The notes under the pieces were generated by a model. It had not been told where the DNA came from. It saw nothing but the letters and a program-made list of their open reading frames with translations, and did no database searches. From Paucimonas lemoignei (GTDB lineage Bacteria > Pseudomonadota > Gammaproteobacteria > Burkholderiales > Burkholderiaceae_D): a stretch of DNA of 64,000 bases. The position numbers were made by a program, and so were the translations under genes. This document shows positions 58,043 to 64,000 of this stretch, in pieces. Numbering within the stretch: the stretch's first letter is position 1; each line of letters opens with the position of its first letter. Location: NCBI RefSeq assembly GCF_004342585.1, contig NZ_SLZQ01000002.1, forward strand, positions 248,001 through 312,000, in the 5' to 3' direction.

Positions 58043-59192
58043 GCGAGATCAAGCTGTCAAATAATCTGGCGGCATATTGTGCATTTGCTTGCCAGGTCAG
58101 CTTCTTTGTCGAGATGGTTAAACGGGCATTATCTCCAACCACTCGCCGCATATCAGCATCGGCGCAGAGATGGCTGATTGCGCGAGGCAAATCACCAGCT
58201 TGATCAGGATTGAACAACACCGCATTGTGCCCATCAGTCAGCACTTCCATCAAATTCGGCTGGGCCGGCCCCACAATCGCCTTACCCAACGCCAGGTATT
58301 CAAACAACTTCAACGGCGACGCATAAGCCACCACAGCCGGCTGCAGGGCAATATCAAATGCCGCCACGTATCGTGCCACCTCATCGCGCCCTACAATACC
58401 GGTAAAAGTAACGCGATGGCTGATGTCCAATTCTTTTGCCTGCTGTTCAAGAGCCGACCGTGCCGGCCCATCGCCCACCACCAGCAGATGCCTGCTCGAT
58501 TCCGGCGGATCGTTCGCAATCAGGTCGATCACCTTGTCGAGGCCGTGCCACTCCCTCACAAAGCCGGTAAAGCCCAATACCAGCTTGCCCTGCAAACCTA
58601 GCGTTGCCTTGGCGGCTTCCGTATCGGGCGCTTGCGCAAAGCGCTTTTCATTGATGCCGTTCGGGATGACGACGATGCGTTCACGTTGGACCCCGTAGGA
58701 GGCGACGATGTCGGCCAAAACCTGAGTGACAGGTAATACATAGTCGGCATTGCGCCACGCATAGCCTTGCGACCAGCGCGCCAGGCGCTTGAGCGAAAGG
58801 CCGTCATACTTGGCCCGTTCTTCAAATATCGGCGCATTTATTTCCAGCAGCATGGGAAGCTTGTATTTGCGCTTAATCCAGATGCCGGCGGGTAGAAACA
58901 GGTTGTAGCGTTCGTACAGACAGTCGGGACGATGCTGTTTGACTGCCTTGTCCAGGCGTCGATAAGCCACCAATGAATAAGCAAGTTCCATCAACTCGTA
59001 AAACCATTGCGGCAAATGGCGCTTGAGCCAGGCGACCAGGCCGGCGTCGGAACCGAACGCTTCCTTTTCGGCGCTTGGGGGCGCGACGATGATGACTTCA
59101 TGTCCCTGCTCGCGCAACGCTTCGATCATCTCTTCGATGTGCACATACTGGCCGTCTTTCGAGCGAGTGCGGTGATGATAAAGAATCTTCAC
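58035..59192 (-). CDS. glycosyltransferase family 4, exopolysaccharide cluster
   Basis: A 385-residue GT-B glycosyltransferase, starting MKILYHHRTRSKDGQYVHIEEMIEAL. The donor half has LGFTGFVREWHGLDKVIDLI and EYLALGKAIVGPAQPNLMEVL. The conserved ILYHHRTRSKDGQ start is common in exosortase-A loci. It overlaps both neighbours by a few bases, so it is a core part of the leftward operon. The donor and acceptor are unknown. Confidence 0.87.
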   Translation of the reverse strand: MKILYHHRTRSKDGQYVHIEEMIEALREQGHEVIIVAPPSAEKEAFGSDAGLVAWLKRHLPQWFYELMELAYSLVAYRRLDKAVKQHRPDCLYERYNLFLPAGIWIKRKYKLPMLLEINAPIFEERAKYDGLSLKRLARWSQGYAWRNADYVLPVTQVLADIVASYGVQRERIVVIPNGINEKRFAQAPDTEAAKATLGLQGKLVLGFTGFVREWHGLDKVIDLIANDPPESSRHLLVVGDGPARSALEQQAKELDISHRVTFTGIVGRDEVARYVAAFDIALQPAVVAYASPLKLFEYLALGKAIVGPAQPNLMEVLTDGHNAVLFNPDQAGDLPRAISHLCADADMRRVVGDNARLTISTKKLTWQANAQYAARLFDSLISRA

Positions 59193-60367
59193 GAGCGATG
59201 CTCCATCAGTATGCGGTCGAACAGGTGAAGCTGGCCCTGAGTCGTGTCGTCCCAGCTGAATTTTTCCGCGTAGCGTCTTGTGGCTTCATGCGACGGATAA
59301 TTGGCGCGAAGCTGCTTGACGGCGTCCGCCACGCCCTGTGCGGTCCGCTCGGCCATCAAGACGCCGGCTTCCGGCGCAGCAACCACTTCCGGCGTACCCC
59401 ACACATTGCTGGCGACTACCGGCGTACCGCATGCCATCGATTCCAGCAGCACGTTGGCCCAGCCTTCGCGGCTGGAAGCGAGCACCATGGCATCGGCGGC
59501 GCCGTAATAATTGCGCAATTCTGTCTGCGGCAATGCGCCGAGAAATTTGACCCGGTGTTCGACATTCAGGCGGCGCGTGAGCGCTTCGAGCTTGCTGCGT
59601 TCCGGTCCGCTGCCGGCGATCATCAATTGCACATCGGGCAGAGACGGCAGGGCGGAAATGATTAGGTCATGCGCCTTGCGCGGTTCCAGCAGGCCGACAG
59701 ACAGCAGCGTGAAGGAATGCATTCCAAGAGACGCGCGCACTACGGCCCTATCTACCGGCTGAAAGCGTTCGAGATCGACACCGTTGCGCAGCGGTGTGAT
59801 GCGTGCGCCATCGATGCCCAGTCCAACCATTTCCTCTTTGAGCGCGTTACAGACGGTAATCATGCCTTGCGCATGCTGTGCTGCCCACAGGATTTGCTTG
59901 CGCGGTAAAGCGAAGCGGGGAATCAGATTGATATCGGTACCGCGTGCGGTAATGGCGACCGGCTTGTTGAAATGACGGCCGAGCATGATGGCGGCAACGC
60001 CATCAGGATAGAAATAATGCGCATCGATCAGGTCGAAGTCGTAACCGGAATCGATGATGCGGCGTATCGTTGACTTGACCGACTGGGCCAGCAGGAAGGG
60101 CGCAAGCGTCATGCCTACCTTGGGCGGCAGAACGTAACGCGGATGGTCGACCATCATGCCGGAGCGCGTTTCGCTCTTAGGCACTTTGGCGTAGCCCGCA
60201 TAGCGTCCGAATCGCGGGTGTTTGGATGGAAACCAGGGGACCGGCGCTACCACCCGGGATTCAGCGCGGCCGCTTGCCAATAGATAGCGCAGGCGGGTTT
60301 CCACAAATATCCCGTGGTTGGGCTTTTCCGCGTTGGGAAACAAGGTGCTGAAGGTGAGCAGTTTCAT
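59189..60367 (-). CDS. glycosyltransferase family 4 (TuaC-like)
   Basis: A 392-residue GT-B enzyme, first gene of the leftward operon: N-terminal TFSTLFPNAEKPNHGIFVETRL, acceptor region DLIDAHYFYPDGVAAI, donor region VGLLEPRKAHDLIISAL and REGWANVLLESMACGTPVVASNVWGTPEV. This resembles TuaC/exosortase-A-associated transferases. The ATG at 60367 is followed upstream by an AT-rich 303-base gap that must hold the promoter. Confidence 0.87.
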   Translation of the reverse strand: MKLLTFSTLFPNAEKPNHGIFVETRLRYLLASGRAESRVVAPVPWFPSKHPRFGRYAGYAKVPKSETRSGMMVDHPRYVLPPKVGMTLAPFLLAQSVKSTIRRIIDSGYDFDLIDAHYFYPDGVAAIMLGRHFNKPVAITARGTDINLIPRFALPRKQILWAAQHAQGMITVCNALKEEMVGLGIDGARITPLRNGVDLERFQPVDRAVVRASLGMHSFTLLSVGLLEPRKAHDLIISALPSLPDVQLMIAGSGPERSKLEALTRRLNVEHRVKFLGALPQTELRNYYGAADAMVLASSREGWANVLLESMACGTPVVASNVWGTPEVVAAPEAGVLMAERTAQGVADAVKQLRANYPSHEATRRYAEKFSWDDTTQGQLHLFDRILMEHRS

Positions 60368-60670
60368 TCGAGCGTGGATGCGGCCAATCTTATATGCCTG
60401 TAGGCAATAACATAGGTAAATATTTATATTGTTAAATATTTACTGCTATCAATTTATTAAGTATATTCTTTTCAACAAATTGCTGGCAAGTTAGTTTGGG
60501 CAGCTAGACCACGAGTTAAATATTGTTAACGTTTATTTAATGAAATAAGGCTGTATTACAATCCGCGCAACTTGAATGTTTCAGTATCACGAAGGTATTG
60601 CCGTGTGGATACCTGTTTCTATTCATGTGTGTTGTTTAACGCGGCTTCTCATTGAAGGCTAGTCGAATTC
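60368..60670. promoter_or_regulatory. AT-rich divergent promoter region of the exopolysaccharide genes
   Basis: 303 bases between the leftward glycosyltransferase operon and the rightward ugd gene. It holds TAAATATTTA, itself a palindrome, twice (60417-60426 and 60433-60442), ATATTGTTAA twice (60426-60435 and 60520-60529) and a dyad GTTAA-N6-TTAAC (60515-60530). No gene or sigma-54 element is seen. The pattern suggests operators or H-NS-type binding controlling both operons. Confidence 0.5.
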
Positions 60671-62038
60671 ATGAAAATCACTATTATCGGAACAGGCTAC
60701 GTCGGCTTGGTATCGGGCGCCTGTTTTGCAGACTTTGGTAACAATGTCCTGTGTCTGGACGTGAATGCCCGCAAAGTGGAAATGCTCAAGGATGGCCGCA
60801 TTCCGATTCATGAGCCTGGCCTGGATGAGCTGGTCAGGCGCAACGCCGCGGCTGGCCGCCTTTCCTTCACTACCAGCTATGACGACGCGGTGGAGCATGC
60901 CGAAGTGATTTTCCTGGCGGTGGGCACGCCGCCCGACGAAGATGGCAGCGCCGACCTGACGCATATCCTGGCGGCGGCACGCAGCATCGGCGAGCGCCTG
61001 ACGCGTCCAGTCGTGGTGGTGGATAAATCGACGGTTCCCGTCGGGACTGCGGATTCAGTACGCAAGGCCATCAGTGATGAGTTGGATCGCCGTGGCGCCG
61101 ATATCAGTTTTGCCGTGGTCAGCAATCCGGAATTCCTCAAAGAGGGCGCCGCCATCGAAGACTTCATGCGGCCAGACCGCATCGTGGTTGGCAGCGACGA
61201 TGAACAGGCGACCAAGTTGATGCGCCAACTGTATGCGCCATTCAGCCGCAACCACGACAAGATGATTGAAATGGACGTGCGTAGCGCGGAGCTGACCAAG
61301 TACGCCGCCAACGCCATGCTGGCCACTCGGATCAGCTTCATGAATGAACTGGCGAATCTCGCTGAAGTGCTCGATGCCGATATCGAAGCAGTCCGTCTCG
61401 GTATCGGCTCGGACCCGCGCATCGGACCGCACTTCCTGTATTCCGGGATGGGGTACGGCGGCTCCTGCTTCCCCAAGGATGTCAAGGCGCTGCTGAAGAC
61501 CTCGAAGGATCATGGCTGCACACTGCATCTTCTGAGCGCGATCGAAACCGTCAACGAGACGCAGAAAGGCGTGCTGTTCGAAAAGATCGTGCGTCACTTC
61601 GGCGGCCGCGACGAGCTCGCCGGCAAGACCATAGCCTTGTGGGGGCTGTCGTTCAAGCCGAATACCGATGACATGCGCGAGGCGCCCAGCCTGGTGCTGA
61701 TTCGCCAGTTGCTGCAGGCGGGTTGCCGGGTGCAGGCTTACGATCCCGTGGCGCATGCGGAAGCGCGCCGCATTCTCGAATCCTCGTCGCCGGAAAGTCT
61801 GAGCTCGGGGCAGTTGGCTATCGTCGCTTCCTCGACCGAAGCCATCGATAATGCTGACGCGCTGGTGCTGGTCACGGAATGGAAAGAGTTCCGTGCGCCG
61901 GACTTCGGCCTGTTAGCCAAGACCTTGCGCAGCAAGGCGATTTTCGACGGCCGTAATCAGTACGATCCGGCGATCGTGCGGGAGGCAGGGTTGCGTTATT
62001 ACGGCATCGGTCGCCGCAATCCCTGGAGAGACCAGTGA
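60671..62038 (+). CDS. ugd: UDP-glucose 6-dehydrogenase
   Basis: A 455-residue dehydrogenase oxidising UDP-glucose to UDP-glucuronate with two NAD+. N-terminal Rossmann [18 protein letters not shown]; the catalytic Cys about residue 266 lies in [18 protein letters not shown]-like [12 protein letters not shown] and [10 protein letters not shown] are family blocks; the C-terminal domain has [20 protein letters not shown]. It supplies uronic acid units for the exopolysaccharide. The epimerase gene follows with a four-base overlap. Confidence 0.93.
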   Translation: MKITIIGTGYVGLVSGACFADFGNNVLCLDVNARKVEMLKDGRIPIHEPGLDELVRRNAAAGRLSFTTSYDDAVEHAEVIFLAVGTPPDEDGSADLTHILAAARSIGERLTRPVVVVDKSTVPVGTADSVRKAISDELDRRGADISFAVVSNPEFLKEGAAIEDFMRPDRIVVGSDDEQATKLMRQLYAPFSRNHDKMIEMDVRSAELTKYAANAMLATRISFMNELANLAEVLDADIEAVRLGIGSDPRIGPHFLYSGMGYGGSCFPKDVKALLKTSKDHGCTLHLLSAIETVNETQKGVLFEKIVRHFGGRDELAGKTIALWGLSFKPNTDDMREAPSLVLIRQLLQAGCRVQAYDPVAHAEARRILESSSPESLSSGQLAIVASSTEAIDNADALVLVTEWKEFRAPDFGLLAKTLRSKAIFDGRNQYDPAIVREAGLRYYGIGRRNPWRDQ

Positions 62039-63024
62039 CCGAGGGAGGCAAGAGGATCCTGGTCACCGGCGCCGCGGGCTTTATCGGCGCTTTCGTCGCT
62101 GCGCGCCTGGCCGACATGGGGCATCGCGTAGTTGGCTGCGACAACTTCAACGATTACTACACGCCGCAGCTGAAGCATGATCGCGTGGCTGCGCTGCTGG
62201 CGCCGCGCGGCATTCCTTGCTTGCGGCTTGAGCTTGCCGATTCCCTGCAACTGGAGTCGCTGTTTTCCGAATATCAGCCAACGCTGGTGGTGCATCTCGC
62301 AGCTCAGGCAGGCGTGCGCTATTCGCTGCAAAATCCCGCAGCCTATATCCAGTCGAACCTGGTCGGGTTCGGCAATATTCTGGAAGCTTGCCGCCGCCAT
62401 CAGATTGAACACTTGTTATACGCCAGCAGCAGCAGCGTGTACGGCGCCAATGCCAAGGTGCCGTTCAGCGAAACCGATCGTACGGACGAGCCGGTGTCAT
62501 TGTATGCGGCTACCAAAAAATCCAACGAGCTGATGGCGTATTCGTACAGTCATCTTTACGGCTTTCCGGCCACCGGCTTGCGCTTCTTTACGGTGTATGG
62601 CCCGTGGGGCAGGCCGGACATGGCGTATTTCAGTTTTACGCAAAAAATACTCAAGGGCGAGGCCATCCCCGTGTTTGCCGGCGGCGAGCTGCGGCGCGAT
62701 TTCACTTATGTGGATGATATTGTCGAAGGTGTGGTGCGCTTGCTGTTCAAGCCGGCAGTCGCTCAGGACGGCGCGCCTCCGCATGCAGTCTTCAATATCG
62801 GCAATCACCAGCCGGTTCGCGTGCTCGACTTTATCCAGACCCTGGAAAAGGTGCTGGATGTGAAGGCGAAAATCGATTTTCAGCCGATGCAGCCGGGCGA
62901 CGTGCCGGCAACTTATGCGGATACCGATGCTCTGCGCAAGCATGTCGGCTTTGCTCCGGCCACTCCGCTGGAGCAGGGACTGACGCGATTCGGCGAATGG
63001 TACCGCGCCTGGGCGAAAGTCTGA
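62035..63024 (+). CDS. UDP-glucuronate 4-epimerase-like NAD-dependent epimerase
   Basis: A 329-residue extended short-chain dehydrogenase: [14 protein letters not shown] nucleotide motif, [15 protein letters not shown] (typical of UDP-glucuronate epimerases), [18 protein letters not shown], the YAATKKSNE Tyr-x3-Lys catalytic pair and [17 protein letters not shown]. It would convert UDP-glucuronate to UDP-galacturonate. The GTG at 62035 overlaps the ugd stop (GTGA), with GGAGAG upstream, so the two steps are coupled. Confidence 0.88.
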   Translation: MTEGGKRILVTGAAGFIGAFVAARLADMGHRVVGCDNFNDYYTPQLKHDRVAALLAPRGIPCLRLELADSLQLESLFSEYQPTLVVHLAAQAGVRYSLQNPAAYIQSNLVGFGNILEACRRHQIEHLLYASSSSVYGANAKVPFSETDRTDEPVSLYAATKKSNELMAYSYSHLYGFPATGLRFFTVYGPWGRPDMAYFSFTQKILKGEAIPVFAGGELRRDFTYVDDIVEGVVRLLFKPAVAQDGAPPHAVFNIGNHQPVRVLDFIQTLEKVLDVKAKIDFQPMQPGDVPATYADTDALRKHVGFAPATPLEQGLTRFGEWYRAWAKV

Positions 63025-63067
63025 CGTGGCTGTGCCGGTTGCAATGGCGCCGGCAAATAGCATTGTC

Positions 63068-64000
63068 CTAAGCCGCGTCCTTGCGCAGGAAGGCTTCAAA
63101 CATCAAGAGCATCCAGATCGGCGCGCTGTAATCGCGCCGGCCCGACTGGTGCTGCTCGACCATCTCGCTGACAAACTCCATGTTGAAAATCCCGCTGTCG
63201 GCCAGCACCGGGCCCAACAGCGCTTCACGTACGCGCTGACGCAGCGGACCGCGGAACCAGCTGGCCAATGGAATCGAGAATCCCATCTTGTCGCGGTAGA
63301 GGATATCGTTGGAAAGCTGCGATTCCAGCGTCTTCTTGAAAATATACTTGCCTTCCTGGCCGCGCAGCTTCAGAGACGAGGGCAGACCGGAAACCCATTC
63401 GACGAACTCATGGTCCAGCAGCGGCACACGCACTTCCAGGGCATGCGCCATGCTGGCGCGGTCCACCTTCGTCAGGATATCGCCTGGCAGCCAGGTTTTC
63501 ATGTCCAGGTACTGGATGGTCGATAGCGGATCGTCAGTGGGCGAGTTGGCGGCATGCGCACCCATGACTTCAAATGCGCCATATCCTTGCAGTTTTGTGC
63601 GGAATGCCGGGCTGAACAGGCGGGCGCGCACCCTATCGGGCATCACGGAAACGCCGTGGAAGTAGCCTTCGGCGAGATCGCGGCTGAGCGCTTCGAAAGT
63701 GGTCTTGGCGCGCAAAAAACGCGGCGCCCAGTCGGCTTTGGGATACACGGTGCCGAGCAAGCCGAATAGCGGCTTGCGGACGGCCAGCGGCATCGTGGAG
63801 CGAACACGCTGTTCCGCCATCGCGAGGCGGTGGCGCCGGTAGCCGGCGAAGTTTTCATCGCCGCCGTCACCTGACAGCGCCACTGTCACGCGCTTGCGCG
63901 CCAGTTCACAGACGCGATAAGTCGGAATCGCGGAGCTATCGGCAAACGGTTCGTCATAAAGGTCTGCCAGCGTGTCGAGCAGGGCGTAGTCATCCTTGTC
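63068..64000 (-). CDS. asparagine-synthase-like amidotransferase, partial (exosortase A system)
   Basis: The window holds the C-terminal 310 residues; the frame is open to the right edge, so the glutaminase start is outside. SGDGGDENFAGYRRHR is the synthetase-domain motif of asparagine synthase, followed by MKTWLPGDILTKVDRASMAHALEVRVPLLDHEFVEW. Amidotransferases of this kind are standard members of exosortase-A loci, where they may amidate a sugar or protein component. It converges on the epimerase gene. Confidence 0.88.
   Translation of the reverse strand, partial: DKDDYALLDTLADLYDEPFADSSAIPTYRVCELARKRVTVALSGDGGDENFAGYRRHRLAMAEQRVRSTMPLAVRKPLFGLLGTVYPKADWAPRFLRAKTTFEALSRDLAEGYFHGVSVMPDRVRARLFSPAFRTKLQGYGAFEVMGAHAANSPTDDPLSTIQYLDMKTWLPGDILTKVDRASMAHALEVRVPLLDHEFVEWVSGLPSSLKLRGQEGKYIFKKTLESQLSNDILYRDKMGFSIPLASWFRGPLRQRVREALLGPVLADSGIFNMEFVSEMVEQHQSGRRDYSAPIWMLLMFEAFLRKDAA

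Noticed and set aside
1-64000. tRNA, rRNA, CRISPR arrays and insertion sequences
   Set aside because: No cloverleaf, rRNA stretch, regular repeat-spacer array or intact insertion sequence was recognised by reading; a dedicated search could still find a small RNA.

Overview
The window looks like a chromosomal segment of a betaproteobacterium of the Oxalobacteraceae (Herminiimonas/Janthinobacterium-like). This is inferred from moderate GC, the phaA-phaB gene pair, a slipin-NfeD pair, many cyclic-di-GMP enzymes and an exosortase-A type exopolysaccharide locus. No rRNA, tRNA or CRISPR array was seen.

Region 1 (1 to about 11184) is a transposable prophage of the BcepMu/Mu type. Leftward early genes (start of the transposase, a DUF3102 protein, small DNA-binding proteins) diverge from a CI/LexA-type repressor. 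The repressor is followed by a lipoprotein, then a lysis module (endolysin, small membrane proteins, nested Rz/Rz1), then the packaging and head-assembly genes gp27, gp28, gp29, gp30 and gpG. The prophage stops there. No protease/scaffold, major capsid or tail genes follow, only a terminator and a candidate right end made of three 20-bp-phased repeats ending in CA at 11184. I read it as an internally deleted, defective prophage.

Region 2 (11.2 to 43.4 kb) is host chromosome. It holds slipin and NfeD; three cyclic-di-GMP proteins (PDC-PAS-GGDEF-EAL, PAS/GAF-GGDEF-EAL and CNB-GGDEF); a NarL-type regulator; the nucleotide nucleosidase PpnN; a glycerate kinase; and the polyhydroxybutyrate precursor genes phaA and phaB, with a PHB-depolymerase-like esterase further on. 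It also holds a YpfJ-like zinc protease, a YbcJ-like S4 protein, SirB2, an AI-2E-type permease, a PrcB-like lipoprotein next to a degenerate hemerythrin-like protein, a three-gene ABC exporter (HlyD, ATPase, permease), a LysR/MFS divergent pair and an acetyltransferase.

Region 3 (43.4 to 48.1 kb) carries a PEP-CTERM secreted protein behind a sigma-54-like promoter; a radical-SAM protein of the PA0069 family whose start lies next to a near-consensus LexA box; a small HTH protein paralogous to the one at 33.0 kb; and a glycine-zipper lipoprotein.

Region 4 (48.3 to 64.0 kb) is an exopolysaccharide locus of the exosortase A/PEP-CTERM type. It starts with a large lipoprotein that may be a polysaccharide-active enzyme, followed by a glycosyltransferase, a Wzx flippase and an acyltransferase. 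A compact leftward operon encodes an O-ligase-like polymerase, a polysaccharide deacetylase and glycosyltransferases. UDP-glucose dehydrogenase and a UDP-glucuronate epimerase run rightward, and an asparagine-synthase-type amidotransferase runs off the right edge. The exosortase itself is not in the window and should lie just to the right. Together the locus would make, modify and export a uronic-acid-containing polysaccharide, alongside sorted proteins such as the one at 43.7 kb.
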